A stretch of DNA of 64,000 nt, taken from the NCBI GenBank assembly GCA_041821185.1, contig JBGUBD010000001.1, forward strand, positions 372,001-436,000, given 5' to 3'. A program made the position numbers and the translations under genes. This document shows, piece by piece, positions 27,405-36,154 of this stretch. The notes beneath the pieces are model-generated. The model saw only the letters and a list, made by a program, of their open reading frames with translations, made no database searches and had not been told where the DNA came from. The DNA comes from Phycisphaerales bacterium AB-hyl4. Lineage in GTDB: Bacteria; Planctomycetota; Phycisphaerae; Phycisphaerales; Phycisphaeraceae. Within the stretch, counting starts at the first letter, position 1, and the number at the start of each line of letters is the position of its first letter.

Positions 27405-29129
27405 ATGGTGCACACAAAACTCCATGAGTTGAAACCCTGCATCGCCGTGCTTGATCGGTGGGGACAACGCTATGATCCGGAGCATGGCCTTCCTGGCGAA
27501 ACGATCGCCAGCCCGGGTTATCACACGACGCTGCCGGATGGCATGCGGGTGCATTCGACTCGCACTGCGCTTGACTATGTGCTGCTGCTGTTGACAGCGG
27601 GCGAGGCCAAGCATGTTAAGCGGGCTGGTGATGTGCTTCGCAAGGTGCTGCTGTTGCAGGATACCGATCCCTGTTCGGCGACATACGGCATCTGGCCGTG
27701 GTTCCTCGAAGAGCCGCTTTCGCAGATGGCTCCGCCGGACTGGAACTGGGCTGATTTCTGTGGTGCTCGCCTGGCGGTGGTGCTGGCCGACCATGCAGAC
27801 CGGTTGCCCGGCAACGTGATGGAGGCAACGCGTACTGCCCTGGGGCATGCTGCGTGGTCGATCTTTCGGCGGAACGTGCAGCCGAGCTACACGAACATCG
27901 CTGTGATGGGTGGGGTTGTCGCGGCTGCGGCGGGTGAGCTGCTTGATGAGCCGAGCCTGGTGAGTTACGGCAGACGACGACTGCAACAGGTTGTTGCCCA
28001 TGCCGAGCACCACGGCGGCTTCGCCGAGTACAACAGCCCGACTTACACCATGGTTGTATTGGCCGAGGTCGAGCGATGTCTGCAACTGGTGCAGGACGCT
28101 GCGACGCGCGACGCCGCCGAAACGTTACGTCAGCGTGTCTGGTCGACGATCGCCGAGCACTATCACCCCGTTACCGGCCAATGGGCCGGGCCGCATGCGC
28201 GCACTTATCACGACACGCTTCTGACTAGCACGGTGGCTCGCTTGCGTCGCCGGGTGGGCTCATCGTTTAGCACTCCTTTAGCAACGAATGCTGAGAATAT
28301 CGATGGTGAAGAGGTCGGCGTACAGCCATTGCCTTGTCCGCCGCAATACTTGCCTTACTTCGAAAGACTCAGCAAGTCAGACGTACAACGTCGTCACCGT
28401 TTCCGCCAGGGATCGGAAGGTCACGAGCGACAGGCACTGATCGGCACGACCTGGCTGCACGATCAGGTCACCCTTGCCAGTATCAACCGCGACACCCTAT
28501 GGACGCAATGCCGACCGCTGATCGGCTACATCGCGAGTTCCGACGATTTCGCTGTGACGCTGCGCGTGCGTTTGCTCAAGGATGGCCGCGACTGGGCATC
28601 AGGGCTGTTGCACACCGAGCAGAATCGCTCGCATACGCTTTCGGTGATGACGCTGCTTCAGGACGGCGGCGACTACCACCTGCACCTGGACCGCCCCGCG
28701 GACGGTACGTTTCACTTCAGCGATCTGCGTCTACGAATCGAACTGCACGGCAAAGGGGTAATGGTCACACAACTGGACAACAGCCGATTCACGCTTCAAA
28801 CGAATGATTGGAAGGTCGTGGTGCATGCTCCCGAAGGCGTGGGCCAGTTTCCATGTGGTACAACACCCGACTGGCAAAGTCATCAGCAGGTCGATTCCGC
28901 CGTCGTGGACGCAGTTTTGCACAATGGGCTGGAAACGGCGTTGACGCTAAACGCGCTAACGGAGCCTCATTGGCTGGCGTTTGCATTGGAACTGTTGCCC
29001 GCCGATGCCAAGCCCGCTACAACCCCAATCCGATGCGAGGTCGAGAGCGGCATATTAAATGCCCGCTGGCCACGAACTGAGTCGCTGGCCGTCAAGTGTC
29101 CTGTTCAACCTGAGCGTCGCTTGCCATAA
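27405..29129 (+). CDS. Conserved protein with toroid-like N-terminus, paralogue of the gene at 19577
   Basis: 574 residues, no signal peptide. It begins MVHTKLHELKPCIAVLDRWG; the middle shows PSYTNIAVMGGVVAAAAGEL, then GFAEYNSPTYTMVVLAEVE and TIAEHYHPVTGQWAGPHART. These shared blocks tie it to the 587-residue protein on the minus strand. The C-terminal part has beta-rich segments (FAVTLRVRLLKDGRDWASGL). It resembles the helical-toroid plus beta layout of polysaccharide lyases and unsaturated-uronide hydrolases but has no motif I can assign. A DUF3604 gene follows 93 bases later. Confidence 0.58.
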   Translation: MVHTKLHELKPCIAVLDRWGQRYDPEHGLPGETIASPGYHTTLPDGMRVHSTRTALDYVLLLLTAGEAKHVKRAGDVLRKVLLLQDTDPCSATYGIWPWFLEEPLSQMAPPDWNWADFCGARLAVVLADHADRLPGNVMEATRTALGHAAWSIFRRNVQPSYTNIAVMGGVVAAAAGELLDEPSLVSYGRRRLQQVVAHAEHHGGFAEYNSPTYTMVVLAEVERCLQLVQDAATRDAAETLRQRVWSTIAEHYHPVTGQWAGPHARTYHDTLLTSTVARLRRRVGSSFSTPLATNAENIDGEEVGVQPLPCPPQYLPYFERLSKSDVQRRHRFRQGSEGHERQALIGTTWLHDQVTLASINRDTLWTQCRPLIGYIASSDDFAVTLRVRLLKDGRDWASGLLHTEQNRSHTLSVMTLLQDGGDYHLHLDRPADGTFHFSDLRLRIELHGKGVMVTQLDNSRFTLQTNDWKVVVHAPEGVGQFPCGTTPDWQSHQQVDSAVVDAVLHNGLETALTLNALTEPHWLAFALELLPADAKPATTPIRCEVESGILNARWPRTESLAVKCPVQPERRLP

Positions 29130-29222
29130 ACCCGTGGCGATCGTGATCGACGACTGCAGCATGTAGGCTCGACGCATTTCGATCCGATTTTGAATTCGGA
29201 GGCCTGACAGCGATTCGACCTT

Positions 29223-30929
29223 ATGAAAGTGACCATCGCCGAACAAGACGCGCAGACTGTACTTCTGAAGTTGGATGAAGCCGTGCCGGCCGGCTCCTTG
29301 CTTCGCATCCGGGGAAGTAACAGCACGATGTTTCGAAACTTCAGGGTGGCGAAGGCCTGGCTTGAGGATTCAGAGCAGCCGCTATCAATCGAACACCGGT
29401 TTTCGTATGAGGAGATGCAGGCCGATTGGAAACTGCACGCCAGGCTCAAGTCGCTGGCTGTGCTCAAGACAGAGACGCATCTTTCCGCGGGCGCCGGGAT
29501 CTGTGTGAACATGGAACCGACGACGGCGCCGCTTGCAGCGCCGGGCATCAAAGGCCAGTGGGTGCTCGAAAGAATCACTAACCTTCAGGATACGCAAGGT
29601 CGTGTGATTAGCCATGACGTGGAAGTGACGTTCACGGAGGGGCCCCGAGATTCCACGGCAGTCCACCAGAATGCAAGAGGTGATCTGTGGGTGCGTGAGT
29701 ATGATGCCTTCGGGTATCCGCGTACCGCCTCGGCCAATTGCTCCATCCTCAAACGTACGCCGTTAGAGGGCTCGCGACGTTACAAGGCGATCTTGCCTGA
29801 GGGAGATGAGGTCGTAAGCGACGCGATGCCCCGAGCGATGGATGGCACGCCGATCTATTTCGGTGATTTCCACTGGCATACCGAGTTCAGCGACGGTCAG
29901 CAAAGTCTTGAAAAGACGCTGGCTCACGCCCGTGATTGCGTCGGTCTGGATTTCGCCGGACCAGGCGACCACATGGGCATTACAGGCAGATTCGGTGATC
30001 GAGCCTATGCGGAACAGGCGTCCATTTGTCGTCAATTCGATGATCCAGAGCGATTCTGCACGCTGCCCGCAGTGGAATTATCGTTTCGTCAAGGCCATGT
30101 GCATCTTGTCGCAAAAAACTTTGATGTGATGGGTTACCTGCTTAAGGGTTTTCCGGACGCAGTTCGGCCCGATTTCCAATCGCAACCCCATCGGCTCCCA
30201 TGGCGGGCCATTCTCAAACACTGTCCAAAGGGGCAGTCAATGTTAAGCCCTTGCCATCCAATCACGGATTCAGGTGGCGTCGTCAATCCGGAAGACGGCC
30301 GCGTTGTGTGGTATTCATTCAACTGGCCCCGGGCGGTGGAGTATGACCTGACGCGCATCGTCGAGATCATAAGAGAAGGCCGGTCACAAGAGACCGAGCA
30401 GGTAGATGAGAACTGGCGTTCGAGCGGTAGCGGTCTAGGCGGAAGTGTGCGAACGGCCTTAACACGGGGGTACCGGGTCGGTTTCTCGGGGCGGTCGGAC
30501 AGTCATGTAGGCTGGCCGGGTCGAGGCGGCATCACGGCGGTTCAGACATCTGTTCTGAACACGACGTCTATCTTTCAAGCGCTTCACAGCCGACGGTGTT
30601 ATGCGACATCAGGAGCGCGGATTGTTGCCGATGCCACGCTCAATGATCACCCGATGGGATCGGAATTGCAGTTGGATCCGGACGCGCAAAGGCTGATACG
30701 TATCAGGATTCAAGGCACCGCGCCAATCGTACAGGTGCAAATTATCAGTGCCGGCGTTGTCGTTGCTGACTTGCCTGCGCAAGGTGGAAGCCTGGATTAC
30801 GAGGGAGAATGGGTTGACCAGAGACCGGGACGGCACCTTGAAAACGTCTATTACTATGTGCGTGTGCGTCAGAGCGACGGGCACTGCGCATGGCTTAGCC
30901 CCTTTTGGATCGATTTACCGTCAGCGTAA
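29223..30929 (+). CDS. DUF3604/PHP-like metal-dependent hydrolase
   Basis: 568 residues. The N-terminal 200 residues are a beta-rich domain. From about 210 the PHP-type pattern begins: IYFGDFHWHTEFSDGQQSLE has the HxH and SDG metal ligands. It continues with DFAGPGDHMGITG, LPAVELSFRQGHVHLV and GFSGRSDSHVGWPGRGG. The end, IFQALHSRRCYATSGARIV, is the usual DUF3604 closing motif. Family members are thought to be metallohydrolases, and none is well characterised. It lies between a toroid-type gene and a dehydrogenase remnant. Confidence 0.8.
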   Translation: MKVTIAEQDAQTVLLKLDEAVPAGSLLRIRGSNSTMFRNFRVAKAWLEDSEQPLSIEHRFSYEEMQADWKLHARLKSLAVLKTETHLSAGAGICVNMEPTTAPLAAPGIKGQWVLERITNLQDTQGRVISHDVEVTFTEGPRDSTAVHQNARGDLWVREYDAFGYPRTASANCSILKRTPLEGSRRYKAILPEGDEVVSDAMPRAMDGTPIYFGDFHWHTEFSDGQQSLEKTLAHARDCVGLDFAGPGDHMGITGRFGDRAYAEQASICRQFDDPERFCTLPAVELSFRQGHVHLVAKNFDVMGYLLKGFPDAVRPDFQSQPHRLPWRAILKHCPKGQSMLSPCHPITDSGGVVNPEDGRVVWYSFNWPRAVEYDLTRIVEIIREGRSQETEQVDENWRSSGSGLGGSVRTALTRGYRVGFSGRSDSHVGWPGRGGITAVQTSVLNTTSIFQALHSRRCYATSGARIVADATLNDHPMGSELQLDPDAQRLIRIRIQGTAPIVQVQIISAGVVVADLPAQGGSLDYEGEWVDQRPGRHLENVYYYVRVRQSDGHCAWLSPFWIDLPSA

Positions 30930-31072
30930 AACGAGACCGGGTGAGGCCACGCCCCCATGAGCCGCGACTGTGGCGATCTCAACGCGGCCGTCCCAAACGA
31001 GCAGCGTCGACCGATACCCGCTTCGTCACGACCAAACTATGCACCGTGTATCCAGCACCCTGGGGACAGTCC
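30930..31072. other. Short non-coding stretch
   Basis: I see no gene, hairpin or promoter worth naming between the DUF3604 stop and the dehydrogenase remnant at 31073. Confidence 0.4.
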
Positions 31073-31198
31073 ATGAACCAACGTCCAGCCCGCATTGTGA
31101 TCACCGACTTCATCCATGATCAGCTTGCGCCCGAGCGCGATGTTCGGCGGCGACTGGCCGGTGTGTACACTGGCGTCGCCTTTGGGTCGCTGAGTTGA
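31073..31198 (+). pseudogene. N-terminal remnant of a D-isomer 2-hydroxyacid dehydrogenase, copy 2
   Basis: The frame reads MNQRPARIVITDFIHDQLAP, then ERDVRRRLAG, and then loses resemblance and stops at 31198. The first 23 residues match the intact-looking parts of the remnant at 18780-19319. Everything past the N-terminal helix is deleted or scrambled. It lies where a functional dehydrogenase would fit in a sugar-acid pathway, between the DUF3604 gene and an SDR gene. Confidence 0.6.
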
Positions 31199-31344
31199 AA
31201 CGCTCGACGGCGCCACCCGCTCGTGAAAGGCAGCGGCTGTTTCACGACAACGCCATCGCCTGCTACCGGCTTCAACCACCCTCCACAGCGAACGCCGACT
31301 GAGGTTCCCTTGTCACCCGATCTTTTGAGGAGTAGTTTTCACGT

Positions 31345-32130
31345 ATGACAACGCTCACTGGGAAGGTCGTAATCGTCACCGGGGCCGGCTCTGGGATCGG
31401 GGTCGGCATCGCGGAAGTCATTGCCGAGCGAGGCGGCGCGGTGGCGGTGCTTGATCGAGATGCCGCTTCGGCCGAGCGTGTGGCAGAGAAACTGCAAACC
31501 GGCGGTGGCGAGGCGATCAGCGTCGCGTGCGACGTCAGCGATGAGGGCCAGGTGGCCGAGGCGGTGGCGCAGGTGCACGAGCGGTTCGGCCGCATTGATG
31601 GGCTGGTCAACAACGCAGGTGTCAACTTCGTCAAGCCATTTGACGAGATGAGCATCGCCGAGTGGGACCGCGTCATCAGCATCGACCTTCGCGGCACGTT
31701 TTTGTGTACCCACGCCTGCATGCCGCATTTTTTTGCCAATGGTTCGGGCAGCGTGGTGAACATTGCAAGCGTCCACACCCAGGCTTGCCTGCCCGGGGCA
31801 GCCTCATATGACGCCGCCAAATGGGGCGTGCTTGGCATGACCAAGGCGCTGGCAGTGGAATACGCCAGCCGAGGCATCCGGTTCAACTGCCTGAGCCCGG
31901 GGCTGATCGACACGAAGATCTGGCAGGACATCCAGGCAGCGGCAGTCGACCAGGAAGCGTGCCTGGCCCATTGGCGAGCGAACATCCCCGCCGGCCGAGT
32001 GGGCACGCCGCGTGAGATGGGACAAGTGGCCGCGTTCCTGCTCAGCGATGACGCCAGCTATGTGACCGGCGCGAACCTCCTCGCCGATGGCGGCATGACC
32101 AGCCAGCTCATCAGCCGGGAGCACGCATGA
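31345..32130 (+). CDS. Short-chain dehydrogenase/reductase (SDR)
   Basis: 261 residues with GAGGAG upstream. The cofactor motif TGAGSGIGVGIA is near the N-terminus, NNAG follows at LVNNAGVNF, the catalytic Ser lies in VNIASVHTQ, and the YxxxK pair is in SYDAAKWG. This is a complete classical SDR, acting on a sugar or hydroxy acid in the cytoplasm. The substrate is unknown, though the neighbours suggest carbohydrate catabolism. A short truncated frame overlaps its stop codon (ATGA at 32127). Confidence 0.9.
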   Translation: MTTLTGKVVIVTGAGSGIGVGIAEVIAERGGAVAVLDRDAASAERVAEKLQTGGGEAISVACDVSDEGQVAEAVAQVHERFGRIDGLVNNAGVNFVKPFDEMSIAEWDRVISIDLRGTFLCTHACMPHFFANGSGSVVNIASVHTQACLPGAASYDAAKWGVLGMTKALAVEYASRGIRFNCLSPGLIDTKIWQDIQAAAVDQEACLAHWRANIPAGRVGTPREMGQVAAFLLSDDASYVTGANLLADGGMTSQLISREHA

Positions 32131-32360
32131 TTCCTGCGACAGGTACGCCGGTGTTTCGTGCTCCGCATGAGGGCAACTTCGGTCTGGATACACGCTGGCG
32201 ATTGTTTTACCTTATGTTGATGGTTCGGTTCTGCGAGGCTCCGATCAGCTCAGGCTTTGCTTCGTCCGACAGGCGGCCTTCGTCGACACGTAGATCGACC
32301 ACATCGGAGTCTGATCGGGTTCCGCGCATCGCAATTCGTCTGCATGCACTCGCCGTCTGA
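32127..32360 (+). other. Coupled short reading frame of unknown nature
   Basis: An ATG overlaps the SDR stop and opens MIPATGTPVFRAPHEGNFGLD, given here as MIPATGTPVFRAP and HEGNFGLD; the sequence after that loses protein character. It may be the 5' stub of a deleted downstream gene, like the stub at 19362. No family recognised. Confidence 0.25.
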
Positions 32361-32406
32361 TGACGCGCAGCGAGGTTGAGTGTGAAAATGCCAGTAAGTT
32401 TGGCGT

Positions 32407-32773
32407 TCAAGGCTGCGTCTCCTTCAGCCAGTCAAGATACAGACCGGTGTCGACAGTCACGTTGCCGGAGCGGAATTGCACACCGGTGGCCGAGGGTTCG
32501 ACGGCATCCACCCGCGCGAAGTCAGCAGGAATCGCACAGACGCCGAAAATATAGTTCACCGTCATCGGCGTGGCCGGGTCAAGCTTCGCGATGGAGCCTT
32601 TCACCGCCACATGGATCCACGCTTTCGAAAAAGTCCAGCAACAAAGGGGGCGTCGCTTCAATGAACGCCGAGAGTTTCTCGGCCTTTCCTCGCTCGAAAC
32701 CAGAGACTTGGGCCGACTGATGCCAGTGATACAAGTTGCCATCAAGGCGATGTTCGCTACAGGGGATCAACAC
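32407..32773 (-). pseudogene. Frameshifted C-terminal fragment of an unrecognised protein
   Basis: Two overlapping minus-strand frames complement each other. The first reads LYHWHQSAQVSGFERGKAEK and ATPPLLLDFFESV. The second continues with HVAVKGSIAKLDPATPMTVN and ends VTVDTGLYLDWLKETQP. Joined near 32640 they make a plausible 120-residue C-terminus without an N-terminus. I do not recognise the family. It lies between an SDR gene and a PEP-CTERM gene. Confidence 0.4.
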
Positions 32774-32778
32774 AATGA

Positions 32779-35187
32779 TCAGGCGATCCTTCGGCGACGA
32801 TGCAGGGCAATCAGGCCCAGGCCCAGCAGGGCCAGAGTGCCCGGCTCAGGCACGGTCTGCAAGGCGGTCAGCGTCAGATGGTTGCCATCTTGCACGAATG
32901 CGAAGATGGACTGGCCCCATTCGTCGGTGGGCAGAATCACGCTGTCGAACGAGCCGGCGATGGACGTAGCGGTGAGAATTTCGAAGGTGTCGCCCTGCAT
33001 GAAGTATGCGCCTTCGAGCAGTATTACCTCGAGCTCCCCCCCCAGGATGGCATCGCCGCTGACCAGCAGTTGATCGAAACTGCCCGACATCAGGCTGGCG
33101 ATCTCGATCACCAGTTGGCCCAGCGCGTTCTGTGTGAAATCACCCTCGATCGTCAGCGTTCCCGGCGACTGCCCGGGTTGGATTGAACCTTCGTTGATGA
33201 GGTTCCCTTCGATCGTACCTTCGCCGGCGAGCAGGCCGTACATGGTGATGCCGTAGGCCGCTTTCACGGTTCCGCCGGTCAGGTGCAGTCGGCCGGTATC
33301 GTGGACTGTGAATGATTGCGTCTCCACCACGCCACCCTCGCCGACGGTCAGTCGGCCGGTGACCGTCGGGTCGAGACTGTTGATACCAATGCTCACTGAT
33401 GGAGCTTGGAAGATAGAGCCGGCACCTTCGATCAGCACCTCCGCGGGAACGCCCGAATCCGAGTGCAATGTGACAGCCGAGCCTCTGAACTGAAAATCTA
33501 CGCCATCCAGAATGGACAGGCGTAAGCGATCAAGTGACGCGTCAGTGCTGAACTGCAATCCATCGGTCCAGAACTGGGTCGGGCCGACCATCTCGACATC
33601 GCCACCGACCCAGACCTGGCCCGCACTCCATTCATGGGCACTGATCGTGCCCTGACGCCAATCAAGCTGGCCGAGCGCCAAGGTGCCGGCCCCCGTGATG
33701 GCTCCCCCCAGCATCTGGAAGTTGTTCCCGCCGGTCACGGTTCCCCGGATCTCCAGCGTACCGTCACTGAGAACGTATTGGCCTCGCGCACCATCGAGTT
33801 CCACCCCTTCGAGCACATGATGCCCGCCGGCGAACTCGACCCGGGCTGCACCGGGGTCGTCCCAGCCGTTCGCATAGAGATTGAATCGGCCGGTGCTGTG
33901 CCCACCGCCGCTGAGCACCAGCGTGTTGTTGCGATACACATACACCTCGCCGGCGTTGTCGAACGCCGCGTCCACGTGGAACGCATGAGTGCTGCCCGTG
34001 GCTTCGTGGTAATGCAGGTTGGTGTGTTCCAGCACTTGGACCCGCGCGTCTTTAGCGGCGTTGCCGAAGGAACCGGAGCCGCGAAGGTCAACGATGGACA
34101 CCCACGCATCCGGATTACCCAGTCGAAGGGTTGCCCCTTCCGACGCCAGAATGCTGCTGCCCGATTGCCACTCCAGTCGCTGAGAGACTTCCAGCGTTCG
34201 GCCGATCAATGTCGTGTTGCCCTGCATTTCCAACTGATTGACCGCCGTAGATCCATCACCGCTCATCGAGCCGCCCTGCCAGGTCAGATACGCGGCCGAC
34301 AGTGCAGCCGAGCCTGTCAGCAATCCGCCGGTGATCTGTAGCGATGTAGAATCAGACGTCCAGGGGTTGGAATCGCTTTGAATTTCCAGCGTGCCGTCGC
34401 TGAGGATGTACTGGCCAGCTTCCAGTGCCGTACCCTCAATCAGGTGATGGCCGCCGGCGAACTCGATCTGGCCGTGTGACTGGGTCGTAAACGTGCCGGT
34501 GCTGTGCCCGCCACCGCTGAGCACCAGCGTATTCCTACCGCCCACACTCACATAGCCGGCGTTGTCGAATGCCGCGTCCACGCGGAACTCGTGCGTTGTC
34601 GACCCGGTGTAGAACAAGCTTGCCTGCTCCAGCACTTGAACGCGCGCATCCTTGGCGGCGTTCCCGAAGGAGCCGGACCCCTGAAGGTTGACGGACGTCC
34701 ACCAATCTGGGATGCCTACCCGTAGTGTTGCCCCTTCCGACGCCACGATATTTCCGGAATGCCAGTACATTCCCTCGCGAACCTCCAGCGTTCGGCCGAC
34801 GAGTGTCATGTCACCGTACACGTCCAGCCACCCGGTCGACGTCGTGCCTTCGCCGCTCATGGTGCCGTTCTGCCAACCCAGATAATTCAGCGACAGCGAG
34901 CCTGAACCGGTCAGCGTCGCATCGGCCGCATCGAACCAGAGATCGCTAATGGCCAGATTCTGATTGAGTGTAATCGTGTAAAGGCCGGGCCGATCAACCG
35001 TTGCCCGATCATCGGGGTTTACCGGAGCAAGCGGATCGCTTGACCAGTTGGACGGCGACAGCCAGTCACCGTCAGAATTATCCGTCCAGAACGCGTCAAT
35101 CGACTGCCCGAACACGCTGGATGCAGTCAACAGTGAAACGCCCACAGCCAAGACAGCAGTGCCTCCCCGAGCAGCGTGATTGCGCAT
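32779..35187 (-). CDS. Large PEP-CTERM protein with tandem internal repeats
   Basis: 802 residues. Signal peptide: GTAVLAVGVSLLTASSVFGQS. It begins AFWTDNSDGDWLSPSNWSSD, the usual opening of autotransporter-like PEP-CTERM proteins, given as AFWTDNSDGDW and SPSNWSSD. Two repeats of about 200 residues share GSGSFGNAAKDARVQVLE, NNTLVLSGGGHSTG or RNTLVLSGGGHSTG, EFAGGHH and YILSDGTLEI/YVLSDGTLEI. The end TVPEPGTLALLGLGLIAL carries the exosortase signal, followed by HRRRRIA. It is probably an exported structural or adhesive protein. Confidence 0.85.
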   Translation of the reverse strand: MRNHAARGGTAVLAVGVSLLTASSVFGQSIDAFWTDNSDGDWLSPSNWSSDPLAPVNPDDRATVDRPGLYTITLNQNLAISDLWFDAADATLTGSGSLSLNYLGWQNGTMSGEGTTSTGWLDVYGDMTLVGRTLEVREGMYWHSGNIVASEGATLRVGIPDWWTSVNLQGSGSFGNAAKDARVQVLEQASLFYTGSTTHEFRVDAAFDNAGYVSVGGRNTLVLSGGGHSTGTFTTQSHGQIEFAGGHHLIEGTALEAGQYILSDGTLEIQSDSNPWTSDSTSLQITGGLLTGSAALSAAYLTWQGGSMSGDGSTAVNQLEMQGNTTLIGRTLEVSQRLEWQSGSSILASEGATLRLGNPDAWVSIVDLRGSGSFGNAAKDARVQVLEHTNLHYHEATGSTHAFHVDAAFDNAGEVYVYRNNTLVLSGGGHSTGRFNLYANGWDDPGAARVEFAGGHHVLEGVELDGARGQYVLSDGTLEIRGTVTGGNNFQMLGGAITGAGTLALGQLDWRQGTISAHEWSAGQVWVGGDVEMVGPTQFWTDGLQFSTDASLDRLRLSILDGVDFQFRGSAVTLHSDSGVPAEVLIEGAGSIFQAPSVSIGINSLDPTVTGRLTVGEGGVVETQSFTVHDTGRLHLTGGTVKAAYGITMYGLLAGEGTIEGNLINEGSIQPGQSPGTLTIEGDFTQNALGQLVIEIASLMSGSFDQLLVSGDAILGGELEVILLEGAYFMQGDTFEILTATSIAGSFDSVILPTDEWGQSIFAFVQDGNHLTLTALQTVPEPGTLALLGLGLIALHRRRRIA
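33750..34930 (-). repeat. Tandem ~600-bp repeat inside the PEP-CTERM gene
   Basis: Two copies lie at about 33750-34340 and 34380-34930. Conserved stretches occur at offsets of 600-630 bases, for example CTCCAGCACTTG near 34028 and 34628. The copies differ by short insertions and many silent changes, so the duplication is not recent. Confidence 0.6.
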
Positions 35188-35292
35188 CTTCCTCGTCTCC
35201 CAAAAATGGATTATTCAATTGTTAAGCCGATTCCCCGGTTCACAGATTACAGAGGGGCCATTGAGATTAGCATGTTGATATGGCTTTGGCTA

Positions 35293-35784
35293 CTACCTAT
35301 CCATCGCCCGTTTCCAGGCCATCACCTGACCCAGGTGTACCGACTCGTGAAAGATCATCAGGTAGCTCAGCGCTTTGGCGGTAGTGCCGAAGCCCTCCGC
35401 CCACCGCTCGAGCCCCGGCGGCTGAGTGAGTCGCTTCGGCGGAGCATCCTGCAAAAGCTGCTCGACTTCCTGATGGACCTGCTCGTACGCCGCCAGCAGC
35501 TCAGCCTTGCTCGGGTACCGGGCTGGATCGTCCACGGGCGTGGAGCCGGCGTCGTAGTGCTCGGCATTGGGCTGCTCACCCGGATCGGCCACCGGCTCGC
35601 CCCGCACCAGGCTCAAGATCGCAGTGTGGTAGTGGTTCAGGTGCGCCAGCGTCCAAGCCGGATGGTTGACCACCCCGCCCGGCTGATCGGTCATCGCCTC
35701 GTCGGGAATATCGGCCAGCAGCTGCCGGGCGAGTTGGCCGTTCTCGCGCCAGCCCAGCAGCAACGTCTCGATCGTCGTGTCCAT
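35293..35784 (-). CDS. DinB-superfamily protein
   Basis: 163 residues from ATG 35784, which has GAGGAG upstream; longer readings run through the region of the cysteine-rich gene. It is all-helical with VNHPAWTLAHLNHYH near residue 45 and LMIFHESVHLGQVMAWKRA at the end. The histidines H47, H51 and the late HxxxHxGQ fit the DinB metal site. Members bind metal and include thiol-dependent S-transferases; the substrate here is unknown. It is divergent from the cysteine-rich peptide gene. Confidence 0.82.
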   Translation of the reverse strand: MDTTIETLLLGWRENGQLARQLLADIPDEAMTDQPGGVVNHPAWTLAHLNHYHTAILSLVRGEPVADPGEQPNAEHYDAGSTPVDDPARYPSKAELLAAYEQVHQEVEQLLQDAPPKRLTQPPGLERWAEGFGTTAKALSYLMIFHESVHLGQVMAWKRAMDR

Positions 35785-35962
35785 GGCACGGCTCCTCTCG
35801 ATCTCCATGGTAATGGCAGTGGCCGAGGAAGCTCGAGCAAGCGAAACCGCTCGCTTTTCTCCGCCTCTGTTGCGTCCTTTTCGCCCGGCGTGCGTCTTCG
35901 AGGGTGAAGGCACCGGATGGGCCGATGCCAACTCGATCCTGCTGTTTCCAAGGAGCATCACC

Positions 35963-36073
35963 ATGCTGAATAGCCAGACGATCCGCATGAACAACGCCAG
36001 CGAAAACCCGAAATGCGAGTGCAAGTGCGAGGGCGGCACCTGCACCTGCACGTGCACCTGCGATTGCGGATAA
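35963..36073 (+). CDS. 36-residue cysteine-rich, metallothionein-like peptide
   Basis: ATG 35963 follows AAGGAG by 7 bases. The peptide starts MLNSQTIRMNNASENP and ends KCECKCEGGTCTCTCTCDCG, with nine Cys in alternate positions. Such CxC arrays bind zinc, copper or cadmium, or coordinate redox metals. It is 80 bases upstream of a SigZ-like sigma factor gene in the same direction, so the two may be one unit. It is too short for automatic gene callers to trust and matches no named family I know. Confidence 0.6.
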   Translation: MLNSQTIRMNNASENPKCECKCEGGTCTCTCTCDCG

Positions 36074-36154
36074 GTCGCAGGACATGATGTTGCGTTGCCG
36101 ATCGGCTCACCAGTCGTGGGCCGATCGGCAGTTTATGCCTATGATTGAACCTGT

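Noticed and set aside
34036..34700. Repeats in the PEP-CTERM gene as a possible mobile or CRISPR-like repeat
   Set aside because: They are in frame, diverged and encode protein repeats, so they are ordinary internal duplications.
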